Assembly (NCBI GenBank): GCA_910583605.1 | Contig: CAJTXN010000007.1 | Coordinates: 78,423-142,422 of the forward strand | DNA: 64,000 nucleotides | Reading direction: 5' to 3' | DNA from: an uncultured Lachnospiraceae bacterium | GTDB lineage: Bacteria; Bacillota; Clostridia; Lachnospirales; Lachnospiraceae | Notes under the pieces: generated by a model | Databases searched by the model: none | What the model was told of the DNA's origin: nothing | The model's input: only the letters and a program-made list of their open reading frames with translations | Shown here: positions 42,317-50,914 of the stretch, one piece after another | Numbering within the stretch: the stretch's first letter is position 1 | Layout: every line of letters starts with the position of its first letter | Program-made: the position numbers and the translations under genes

Positions 42317-42345
42317 TTGTACATTTTAGTGAAATATGATACAAT
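42317..42345 (+). promoter_or_regulatory. Promoter of the Hsp70-like/TPR operon
   Basis: TTGTAC (42317-42322), 17 bases, TACAAT (42340-42345) with an extended TG at 42337-42338. About 42 bases of leader precede the TTG start at 42394. Confidence 0.7.
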
Positions 42346-42393
42346 AAATGACAGAAGATCATGTACATATGTGAAATGAAATGAGGTATACCG

Positions 42394-45300
42394 TTGAAAG
42401 AACTGATTGGCAAGTTATCAAGAGGAATTTTGGACTACAGCATACCAGTAATTGAAACGTCTGTGAACGCCATTGAGCTATCCGTGGAAGCAGGCAGAAA
42501 GATTACTGGTTCTTTTGATGTATTTACGGGTAATGGATTTGAGATGAAAGGAATTGTATATTCTACCCATGACGGTATTGTGATTACGGATGATCAGTTT
42601 ATCGGAGACCGGTGTACCATCCGGTATGAAGTATCTGCCCGGTTTTGTGAACCGGAAGATATTTTAGAAGGAAGGATTAATATCGTCAGTAACTGCGGGG
42701 AAATTTTTCTTCCGGTTAAGATTCATGTGACGGCTAAAAGTTTACCTGCATCTATCGGAGAAATCTCCAATCTGTTTCATTTTGTAAATCTGGTAAAGCA
42801 GGAATATGAGGAAGCGTTAAAATTATTCCTTTCGCCGGAATTCAAAGAGGTATTTTTAGGAAATGATATCAGTACCGGAAGTATGTATGAGGGTCTGGTA
42901 CAGGGCACCGATAAAAAGAGGGCGCTGGAAGAATTTATGATCGGAATCAGTAAAAAACAGCCGATGACTTTTTCGGTATCCGATACCAGACGGGAATACG
43001 ATTCCCTGACCGAATCCTATGGGGATATATTGCTTCTTACCAGAAATACATGGGGATATCAGAAAATAGAGGTTGAGGTGGAAGGAGAGTTTATTACGGA
43101 CTGCCGGTCCGTGATCACCAGTGAGGATTTTGCAGGAAATACATATGAATTCAGTTATCTGATCAATATTGACAGACTCCATGACGGCATGAATTACGGA
43201 AAAATAACGTTTCGCACGGCTTCCGAAGCCACAGAGTGTGTGATAGTTGTTGACAACATAAAAGACCGGGATACGGCGCATGGGGAAATTAACCGGTGTA
43301 TCAGCAGTCTGACCCGGAAATATCTGGATTTCCGGATGCATAATAACAGTCTGGAAAACTGGGCGGAGGAATCCCTGCAATTAATAGAGCGCGCAAGGGG
43401 ATTTGATGACAGCAATCCGTTTTATAAGCTTCTGCAGGCCCAGATCTGCCTCTCGGGAAAAAGAGATGAGGAAGCGGCATGGCTGCTGGATAGTGTGGCA
43501 GAAGAGATATTGGACCGGCGGGAGGAACATATCGAATTATACTGCTATTATTTATATGTCAGAACATTACAAAGGCGGGAACCGGAGCATACCCGCAATG
43601 CACTGGATATCATTAAGAAATATTATGAGAACGGTTATGATGCATGGAAGCTGCTGTGGCTGCTGCTTTTTATGGACAGCAGTTTTGAAAATAATAAAAG
43701 CCTGAAGATTGCCAGGATTAAAGAGCAGTTTAAACTGGGCTGCAAAAGTCCGTTGATGTATTATGAAGCGTTATATGTTTTTAATAAGCAGCCGGCGCTG
43801 CTGAGGGTAATTAACGGATTTGAACTGCAGGTACTGGCATTTGGAAACCGTTATGAAGCAATCGAATTAAAACTTGCGGTACAGATATCGGAACTGGCTC
43901 TGTTGGAAAAAGGATTTCGTCCCTTGCTTTTTCGGGTACTGGCCGGATTATATGATAAGTTTGAAAATAAAGTCATACTGAATGCACTGTTAAGTATGCT
44001 GATTCGCGGAAATAAAACGGATACCCGGTATTTTAAGTGGTATGCCCTGGGAATTGCGGCGGATTTAAAGGTTACGAGGCTGTTGGAATATTATGTTTTT
44101 TCCATGCCGGAGGATTATGAGGGAACCATTCCGAATACGGTACTGATGTACTATGTTTATAATGGGAATCTGTTGTATGACAGGGAGGCGTTTTTTTATC
44201 ATCTGATCATTAAGAATAAAGAGAAACTGCCGAATGTTTATAAAAACTATCAGCGTACAATCGAACGATTTGCATTGGAAAAATTAAGAAACAGGGAAAC
44301 GGATTCCTATTTGGCCGAAATCTATGCCGACATTCTGACCCCCCAGCATATAACAGGGGAAAATGTCAAAGCATTGATACCTGTCCTGAATACATGGAAA
44401 ATAACATGTAAAAACAGGAATATGACGGAAGTTATCATAATCCATAAGGAAATCAAAGGGGAGAAACATTACCGGATTCAGAACGGTACAGCTTATGTGA
44501 ACATATTTACGGAAGATGCGATTATTATGTTTGCGGACCGCAGCGGAAACCGATATCTGAAAACCATCGAATATTCTGTGGAAAAATTGTATGATAACAG
44601 GGAATTATCAGAGATTTCCTATGAAAAAAATGCAGATAATATTTATCTTATGGCGGAATTATGTGAACAGTCATTAAAATATCATAAGAGTATACCAAAA
44701 GGAATAACCGTATTCCGCAATGTATTGAAACATGAACAGTTCCGGCCGGAATACCATGACGGGATCATGAGTGATGTTGTGGAATTTTACTTCAGCCGCT
44801 ATGACGGAGAAGATTTGGATGAATATCTTCTGCAGATGGATATGGCAAAACTGGGGCGGGGGATTCGGAATAAAGTACTGGAACTGATGATTATGCGCGG
44901 GCTGTATGATAAAACGGCAGACGTACTGAAAGAATACGGCCTTTGTGACATTGATGCAAGACGTCTGCTGAAGTTCTGTTCCAGAACCCTTCATACATAT
45001 GAAAACAGGGAAGACGGGGAGATGCTGAAGTATTGCGTATATTCGTTCCGGCATGGGAAATATAATGAAATCGTGCTGGAATATCTGGTCAGCTATTTTA
45101 ACGGGACCACCAGGGAAATGATGGAATTGTGGCGGGTGGCAAAGGAATACGGCAATGATACCAGGGAACTGGAGGAACGGATGATTGCCCAGATGCTGTT
45201 TACAAGAACCCATTTGGGAAGCATTGTCACGATTTTTGAGTCCTATTATAAAAAAGCGGCGTTGCCAATACTGAAACAGGCATATTTCTTTTTTATGTCC

Positions 45301-45948
45301 TTTGAATATTTTGTAAAAGAAAAACCGGTTGATGAAATGTTCTTTCTTCAGCTGGAAGAAGAGATGAGCGTAAATGACAATCTGCATAATGTCTGCAAAT
45401 GTGCTTATTTAAAATATTGTGCGGCAAAAAACAGTCTGACGGAAAGGTCGGTAAACATATGCCGGAACGGGCTGGCGGCATTGGAGAAGGACCGAATCAT
45501 ATTTAATTTTTATAAAAAGTTTAACGAGTATTTTCCGCTGTCAGGAACAATTCTGGACAAGTTTATTATTGAATACCGGACGGAACCCCAGGACAAAGTA
45601 TTAATTAATTATATATTGGAACAGGACAGCGGGACGGAAGAACTATCCGGCCGGGAATTTGTGAGCGAGGAAATGGAACAGCCGTTTCACGGGCTGTATA
45701 CAAAAGCATTTACATTATTTTATGGAGAGAATGTAAAATATTATATAACAGAAGATTCAGGGGAACAGAAAGCACATACGGAGAGCAGACGTTATACCCT
45801 GGATGACAGACAGGTGGAAGTTGGATGCACCAGATTCGGAATGCTCAACGATATACTGGAATGTATGGAGCTTAAGGAAGAATCAACGGTTCAGGATTTG
45901 ATAAAAAAATATTATGTGACGAAATCCTTAACAGAACAATTATTTTAG
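42394..45948 (+). CDS. 1184-residue DUF5717-like protein
   Basis: Very large protein with no signal peptide and no clear membrane helix, so probably cytoplasmic. The first 130 residues and about 190-300 form beta-sandwich-like blocks (SGSFDVFTGNGFEMKGIVYS; EGEFITDCRSVITSEDF). From about residue 310 on it is mostly helical in repeat-like pairs with many Tyr and Leu, as in TPR/solenoid scaffolds. The end (GLYTKAFTLFYGENVKYYIT) is again beta-rich. The size and context recall the DUF5717 proteins of Lachnospiraceae, by memory only. First gene of the operon; TTG start with GAGG upstream. Likely a scaffold; function unknown. Confidence 0.7.
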   Translation: MKELIGKLSRGILDYSIPVIETSVNAIELSVEAGRKITGSFDVFTGNGFEMKGIVYSTHDGIVITDDQFIGDRCTIRYEVSARFCEPEDILEGRINIVSNCGEIFLPVKIHVTAKSLPASIGEISNLFHFVNLVKQEYEEALKLFLSPEFKEVFLGNDISTGSMYEGLVQGTDKKRALEEFMIGISKKQPMTFSVSDTRREYDSLTESYGDILLLTRNTWGYQKIEVEVEGEFITDCRSVITSEDFAGNTYEFSYLINIDRLHDGMNYGKITFRTASEATECVIVVDNIKDRDTAHGEINRCISSLTRKYLDFRMHNNSLENWAEESLQLIERARGFDDSNPFYKLLQAQICLSGKRDEEAAWLLDSVAEEILDRREEHIELYCYYLYVRTLQRREPEHTRNALDIIKKYYENGYDAWKLLWLLLFMDSSFENNKSLKIARIKEQFKLGCKSPLMYYEALYVFNKQPALLRVINGFELQVLAFGNRYEAIELKLAVQISELALLEKGFRPLLFRVLAGLYDKFENKVILNALLSMLIRGNKTDTRYFKWYALGIAADLKVTRLLEYYVFSMPEDYEGTIPNTVLMYYVYNGNLLYDREAFFYHLIIKNKEKLPNVYKNYQRTIERFALEKLRNRETDSYLAEIYADILTPQHITGENVKALIPVLNTWKITCKNRNMTEVIIIHKEIKGEKHYRIQNGTAYVNIFTEDAIIMFADRSGNRYLKTIEYSVEKLYDNRELSEISYEKNADNIYLMAELCEQSLKYHKSIPKGITVFRNVLKHEQFRPEYHDGIMSDVVEFYFSRYDGEDLDEYLLQMDMAKLGRGIRNKVLELMIMRGLYDKTADVLKEYGLCDIDARRLLKFCSRTLHTYENREDGEMLKYCVYSFRHGKYNEIVLEYLVSYFNGTTREMMELWRVAKEYGNDTRELEERMIAQMLFTRTHLGSIVTIFESYYKKAALPILKQAYFFFMSFEYFVKEKPVDEMFFLQLEEEMSVNDNLHNVCKCAYLKYCAAKNSLTERSVNICRNGLAALEKDRIIFNFYKKFNEYFPLSGTILDKFIIEYRTEPQDKVLINYILEQDSGTEELSGREFVSEEMEQPFHGLYTKAFTLFYGENVKYYITEDSGEQKAHTESRRYTLDDRQVEVGCTRFGMLNDILECMELKEESTVQDLIKKYYVTKSLTEQLF

Positions 45949-45980
45949 ATTTATATAGGCAAAGAAAGGCAGAAGCGGCT

Positions 45981-47270
45981 ATGGAAAAACAGTCAGGAAA
46001 CAATAGAATATCGGTAGCAGTCGATTTGTGTGACGATTACAGTCAGATTAGTTATTTTACCGGTACCATGACTGAACCGGAATCTCTCAGTACGATTCCC
46101 GGTGAGCAAAAATATCTGATTCCCACGGTGGCGGCAAAACGGAGTCATTCCGATGAATGGTGTATTGGCGATATTGCGGAACTTCATATGAAACGTCAGG
46201 AAGCAGAGGGAGTTTCATCGCTGATTCATATGACACTGAAAGAAGAGAATGCAGAGATTGGGGAACAGAAATACAGCGGAAAACAACTGCTGGAAATTTA
46301 TATCCTCCGGCTGTTTGAACTGGTATCCGGACACTGTCATACAAACCGGCCGGATAAAGTGGTTTTTACTTTAGAGTATCCTGACCGTCTGCTGGTTGCC
46401 GTTATTCATACGGCCATGGAGAAACTTGGAATTGCCAGGGAAGATGTGCGGGTCGTCGGCCATTCGGAGAGTTTTATCTACTATAATATTTTTCAGAAAA
46501 AAGAATTATGGATCAATGACGTATTGGTTTTTGATTTTACAAAAACCCGTTTTACCATGCGGAAATTAAATCTGGTCCGGGCCAGAACCCCCCAGCCCAT
46601 AATCATTGAGGAAAAAGATTATTCCGGTGAAATCGGATATGGGCTGCTTGAGACAAGGGAAGGAAGACTTAAGGCGGACCAGAGGTTTGCCGAAATTGTC
46701 AGGGAGGTTTGTTCAAGACATATTGTTTCAACCATTTATCTTACCGGATGCGGATTTTATGAAACATGGATGGAGGAATCCGTTAATGTTCTGTGTAATA
46801 AACACCGGGTATTTCAGGGATATAATCTTTTTGTCAAGGGCGCCGGGTATGCATCCATGGATATGTTTGGTTTGGGAGAAGCTGGAAAGTATCAGTTTGT
46901 CTGTTCCGGAAGAACCCTGATCAATATTGAGTTAAACGTAATCCGCAACGGCAGGGAACTACCGCTTCTGCTGTCGGGAGCAGGAACAAACTGGTATGAG
47001 GCAGGAGCCAGAATTGAATGTATTCCGGATAACACCCGGAAGATTATTTTTTCCGTATCATCTTCGATAAATAAAGTAAAAAGAGAGCTGATATTTGATC
47101 TGGAAGAGTTTCCGGAGCGGCCAAATAAAAATACACGATTGGAAATTGCTTTGTCTTATAAAAATGACAGACAGTGTATGATCGTGATTACCGATAAAGG
47201 ATTTGGAGAGTTTTTTCCGGCTTCAGGGAAAACGCTGAAGCAGGTGCTGAACATAGAAGATTATCTGTAG
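45981..47270 (+). CDS. Degenerate Hsp70/actin-fold protein (DUF5716-like)
   Basis: 429 residues. The layout follows Hsp70: a phosphate-1-like strand pair (ISVAVDLCDDYSQISYF, about 10-26), a connect region (VVFTLEYPDRLLVAVI, about 126), VRVVGHSESFIYYNIF, a phosphate-2-like DVLVFDFTKTRF (about 179) and an adenosine-like IYLTGCGF (about 251) followed by VKGAGYAS (about 284). The last 120 residues form a beta-sandwich like a substrate-binding domain (RNGRELPLLLSGAGTNWY). The catalytic Asp/Gly signatures are altered, so ATPase activity is uncertain. No DnaJ or GrpE is nearby. Lies between two repeat-type proteins, its possible partners. Confidence 0.75.
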   Translation: MEKQSGNNRISVAVDLCDDYSQISYFTGTMTEPESLSTIPGEQKYLIPTVAAKRSHSDEWCIGDIAELHMKRQEAEGVSSLIHMTLKEENAEIGEQKYSGKQLLEIYILRLFELVSGHCHTNRPDKVVFTLEYPDRLLVAVIHTAMEKLGIAREDVRVVGHSESFIYYNIFQKKELWINDVLVFDFTKTRFTMRKLNLVRARTPQPIIIEEKDYSGEIGYGLLETREGRLKADQRFAEIVREVCSRHIVSTIYLTGCGFYETWMEESVNVLCNKHRVFQGYNLFVKGAGYASMDMFGLGEAGKYQFVCSGRTLINIELNVIRNGRELPLLLSGAGTNWYEAGARIECIPDNTRKIIFSVSSSINKVKRELIFDLEEFPERPNKNTRLEIALSYKNDRQCMIVITDKGFGEFFPASGKTLKQVLNIEDYL

Positions 47271-47281
47271 GAGGAATGTAT

Positions 47282-48157
47282 ATGCAGGGCATACGATTGT
47301 GCAGTCCGCAGGCAAAAATACCATATCATATAGAAGATATGGAGTTAAATATATATTCTGTTGAAGAACTGGCATATTATTTGTATCATACGGTTTTTTT
47401 TGTGGACACCGGATTTTTTAATGAGAGACTGACAGAGTATATCCGGACGGGACTGGAATTACCCGGGCTGGCTGCAAAACTGAAACATTCCATGGAACTG
47501 AAAAATTCATTTTCGGATCTGGTAATGCTGGTTGTCAGGGAGTCTCAGTATTATGAGGAAGATGAGTTAAAACAACTTCAGAAAAATCTGGATATAATCG
47601 GAAGCAAGAGCCTGAAGGAAAGAATGAAGGTCCGGGCGGAATTATTATATCAGGGCGGAAAACTGGCCGGCGCCAATGAGATTTATAATAATATATTGAG
47701 TGAAAAGGGGCAGCCGGTGCTGATGACGGGCAGTCAGGAACATGATGAATTTTATGGAAGCATTTATCTGGGGCTTGGAAAGATAAAAGTCCGGATGTTT
47801 TATTTTGCCGAGGCTGCGGAAGATTTTAAAAAAGCTTATATATTATATCCCGACCGGGAATCCGGCAGGGCACTTATTCATGCACTGCTGCTGGGCATGG
47901 ATTATCAGGGTGAGACAAAAGAGGAACTGCTGGGAAAAATTGCGGCGGAACTGGGTACATTAACATTGGAAGAAGAGATGATCACCCAGTGCATTGACGA
48001 CTTGAAGGAATCGGCAATCAAGTGTGAGCTGACAAAAGAGTATGAATATCTGGAAAAAGTTATAACCTATGACGGATGCAGAAATCTGGATGATTTTTAT
48101 GAAGGAATCCATCAGGTGGTAGACGAATGGAAACAGGAGTATCGGAAACAGATTTGA
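47282..48157 (+). CDS. TPR-like helical-repeat protein
   Basis: 291 residues from ATG 47282, six bases after GGAGGA. No signal peptide. The middle has tetratricopeptide-like pairs (YGSIYLGLGKIKVRMFYFAE, AEDFKKAYILYPD and RAELLYQGGKLAGANEIYNNIL). Eleven bases after the Hsp70-like gene, so co-transcribed; TPR proteins often bind Hsp70 tails, which makes a complex plausible. Not recognised beyond that. Confidence 0.7.
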   Translation: MQGIRLCSPQAKIPYHIEDMELNIYSVEELAYYLYHTVFFVDTGFFNERLTEYIRTGLELPGLAAKLKHSMELKNSFSDLVMLVVRESQYYEEDELKQLQKNLDIIGSKSLKERMKVRAELLYQGGKLAGANEIYNNILSEKGQPVLMTGSQEHDEFYGSIYLGLGKIKVRMFYFAEAAEDFKKAYILYPDRESGRALIHALLLGMDYQGETKEELLGKIAAELGTLTLEEEMITQCIDDLKESAIKCELTKEYEYLEKVITYDGCRNLDDFYEGIHQVVDEWKQEYRKQI

Positions 48158-48171
48158 AAGGATAATGATTC

Positions 48172-49455
48172 ATGTTTGGAAATAAAAAGTCAAAAAGACG
48201 TTTAAAGAAAGATAAGTTTAATACGGATTATCTGGAACAGCTTCGGGAGAAAAACGGCGCTGACGGCAGACAGGAAGCAAGGCAGCCGGATTCTCAAGCA
48301 GCCCGGGGAGAAGACGTAGAAAATGAAACGGTAGTAATTCCCGACAGCAGTGAGCTTCAGTCATCAATGGCAATTGAAAAGCCGGAGGTTAAAACCACGG
48401 ACCAGAAAAAGGATTATATTGAAAACTGCTGTGACCGGATTGTAACGGCAGGGAAACGTATTGATGAGTTAAAGATAGAATACCAGGCAGTGAATCATTA
48501 TCTGAATGATATTCATTTGATTGAAAATATGCCGGACCCCCAGAAGGAACAGCTTTTGGGCTATGCCAAAAAGGTGGTTGTTCTGGAAAAAGACAGGAAA
48601 GATTTCGGACGTTCCATGTCGAAACTTACCAATCAGCAATACAGTCACATGCGGGAATGTGAGGACGACATCAGGGATATATTGAAAAATATTGCGGATG
48701 ATGAGAAATATTGTGAAACCGTTAAAACAGATATGCGGTATCTGGAAGGGGAGCGGGCAGCACTGATTTTTGAAAAGAAAGTGATGAAGAACCGTCTGTA
48801 TATTATCAACGGCACATCCAAAATCGGAATTGCGGCATTTGCTGCAGCGTTTCTATTTCTTCTGGTTCTGGGAATTGGATACGGTGCAGACGTGAGCATG
48901 TTTATGTATGGTCTGGTAGCCATTGCCGCAGTATTTATCGGAATTATATTCGGAATGTATAATAAAACCGTGTATGAACTGAAACTGGCTGAGGCAAGGC
49001 TGAACAAAGCCATCACGTTATTAAACAAAGTAAAGATTAAATATGTGAATGTGGTAAGCCGTCTGGAATATGCATATGAAAAACATGGTGTGAAAAGCGC
49101 TTATCAGTTAAATAAATTATGGTCCGTATATTTAAAACTGCAGAAAGAACATGAAGTTTATAATAAAGCATCCAATCGTCTGATTGAAGCAGAAGAAAGT
49201 CTGGTGGCATTACTGAAGCAGATGGATATCCGGGACAGCAATGTCTGGGTAAGTCAGGCATATGCCATTGTGGACAGGCGGGAAATGGAAGAGATTAAAA
49301 CAAGTCTGAATAAGAGAAGGCATAAATTAAAGACCTCTCTGGATTATAACAATAATACAATACTGAAAGCCAAGGAAGAAATCAAGATGCTGATACTGGG
49401 AGATAAAGAACATGCCAGAGAACTGATGGCAGTCATGGATGCATATGACATATAA
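48172..49455 (+). CDS. Coiled-coil membrane protein with two central helices
   Basis: 427 residues. A basic start (FGNKKSKRRLKKDKF), a disordered stretch to about residue 75, a coiled coil to about 210, two adjacent membrane helices (about 219-238 and 243-262, a hairpin), then a second long coiled coil to the end. Both coiled coils must lie on the same side, most likely the cytoplasm. It could tether the preceding cytoplasmic proteins to the membrane. Family not recognised. Confidence 0.7.
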   Translation: MFGNKKSKRRLKKDKFNTDYLEQLREKNGADGRQEARQPDSQAARGEDVENETVVIPDSSELQSSMAIEKPEVKTTDQKKDYIENCCDRIVTAGKRIDELKIEYQAVNHYLNDIHLIENMPDPQKEQLLGYAKKVVVLEKDRKDFGRSMSKLTNQQYSHMRECEDDIRDILKNIADDEKYCETVKTDMRYLEGERAALIFEKKVMKNRLYIINGTSKIGIAAFAAAFLFLLVLGIGYGADVSMFMYGLVAIAAVFIGIIFGMYNKTVYELKLAEARLNKAITLLNKVKIKYVNVVSRLEYAYEKHGVKSAYQLNKLWSVYLKLQKEHEVYNKASNRLIEAEESLVALLKQMDIRDSNVWVSQAYAIVDRREMEEIKTSLNKRRHKLKTSLDYNNNTILKAKEEIKMLILGDKEHARELMAVMDAYDI

Positions 49456-49482
49456 AAAATATACAAAAAGGGAGCCGTTGTG

Positions 49483-50463
49483 ATGAAAAGAAACATTAAA
49501 ATACTTAGAAAAAGTCTGGCAGTTTTCGGTTTATTAACTTTGTCAGCCCTTATTTTATCCGGCTGCGGTAAAAAGAAAGAAGCCGCTGAAAAGCCGGAGA
49601 TTCAGAGCAGGAAAGAGGTACAGACCACTACAATTCCGGATACCGCATCGGAAGAGCAGAGTTCCGTCATACCGGAAGAAACCGTTGCGCCGGAACCGAC
49701 AACGGAACCCGAAACTACGACCGGTTCTGTTGCAGAATCGGATCGTTTTCAGGTGAATCAAGAGTATCTTTCCCAATTTTCCAATGAAGGGACAAACTGG
49801 GGACAGGGAACCACATTTGATGAATATAACCGTCCGGTTTATGCGATTACCGCTCAGGAAAGAAATGGAGAATATGGCGCTTATTTCATTATGCCGCAGG
49901 AAAATAAACTTTATATAACCATGGACTGCGGAAGTTCTTCCACCTATATGACACAGATTTTAGACACGTTAAAAGAAAAACAGGTAAAGATTACATTTTT
50001 TGTGACTATGCCCTTTGTTGAAAATAATCCGGATATCATTCTTCGTATGGTTCAGGAGGGGCATACCATCGGAAACCACAGTGTGACTCATCCGGCAGCC
50101 GGAATGTTTTCATTGTCCATAGATGAGCAGATTAATGAAGTAAAGACCGTACATGACTGTCTGCTTCAGAAATACGGATATGAAATGGACTTGTTCCGGT
50201 ATCCCCAGGGAACATACAGTACCCAGTCCCTGGCTTTGATGCAACAGATGGGATACCGTTCCGTATTCTGGAGTTTTGCCTATAAAGATTATGATGAAAA
50301 TGACCAGCCGGAGCCCGGATACGCTCTTCAGAAATTAAAAGACAGAGTACATCCGGGAGCCATATATCTGCTGCATGTGGATTCAAAGACGAATGCGGAT
50401 ATATTGGGAGAATTTATAGATGCAGTACGGGGGATGGGGTATGAGCTGGGGACGATACGTTAA
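49483..50463 (+). CDS. PdaA-like polysaccharide deacetylase lipoprotein
   Basis: 326 residues. Lipoprotein signal ends ILSGC, then a Thr/Glu/Pro-rich linker (about 35-90) and a NodB domain. Motifs: ITMDCGSS (the first Asp, where PdaA has FDNG), GNHSVTHP (metal His pair), FRYPQGTYS, FWSFAYKDYD and GAIYLLHVDSKTN. PdaA removes acetyl groups from muramic acid to prepare muramic-delta-lactam in spore cortex. Here the anchor and context suggest a peptidoglycan-related role on the cell surface. Start ATG 49483 after GGGAG. Confidence 0.85.
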   Translation: MKRNIKILRKSLAVFGLLTLSALILSGCGKKKEAAEKPEIQSRKEVQTTTIPDTASEEQSSVIPEETVAPEPTTEPETTTGSVAESDRFQVNQEYLSQFSNEGTNWGQGTTFDEYNRPVYAITAQERNGEYGAYFIMPQENKLYITMDCGSSSTYMTQILDTLKEKQVKITFFVTMPFVENNPDIILRMVQEGHTIGNHSVTHPAAGMFSLSIDEQINEVKTVHDCLLQKYGYEMDLFRYPQGTYSTQSLALMQQMGYRSVFWSFAYKDYDENDQPEPGYALQKLKDRVHPGAIYLLHVDSKTNADILGEFIDAVRGMGYELGTIR

Positions 50464-50547
50464 AAGATACCAGCAAACAGCAGAAGAGCAGGTTTGTGTC
50501 CGGAGATTTTCTCCCCGGCGTCCGGCTGGAAAATCTGTTGTTTTCCC

Positions 50548-50576
50548 TTGACAAATCCCCCCGTACCGCTTATTAT
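50548..50576 (+). promoter_or_regulatory. Promoter of the valS T-box leader
   Basis: TTGACA (50548-50553), 17 bases, TATTAT (50571-50576). Confidence 0.65.
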
Positions 50577-50609
50577 AAATACCAGTTAAATATTCAAATG
50601 CAATGATAA

Positions 50610-50879
50610 AGAGGAGTAAAAAGATAATCCCAAAAGAGAGCGGGACTCACAGGCTGAAAGGTCTTGCCGGGCAGTGTCTTTTGAAGGTAGCTTTGGAGCA
50701 TTGCTGCCGAACCAAAGTAAGCAGCAACGGAATCGTCCCCGTTACAGGATAAGAAGAGATGCGATACACAAAGTATTTTTGATATTGAAATGCTGTTGTA
50801 CCGTGAATAAAGGTGGTACCGCGTAGACCGTTTCTGATATTACGCCCTTTTTCCAAACGATTAGGAAAAAGGGTTTTTT
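50610..50879 (+). promoter_or_regulatory. T-box riboswitch of valS
   Basis: Stem I begins near AGAGAG (50636). The T-box sequence GGTGGTACCGCG is at 50812-50823, and CCGTTA lies in the middle (near 50740). The likely specifier GTA (50687-50689), just ahead of CTTTGGAGC, is a Val codon. The terminator CCCTTTTTCC/GGAAAAAGGG (50845-50854 with 50864-50873) is followed by T6. Uncharged tRNA-Val should favour the antiterminator and turn valS on. Confidence 0.93.
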
Positions 50880-50914
50880 GTTGTAAAATTTTAGAAATAG
50901 AAAGGAAAATCATT

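Noticed and set aside
45981..47270. Canonical DnaK
   Set aside because: It is about 180 residues shorter, its phosphate-loop signatures are altered, and no dnaJ or grpE is near.
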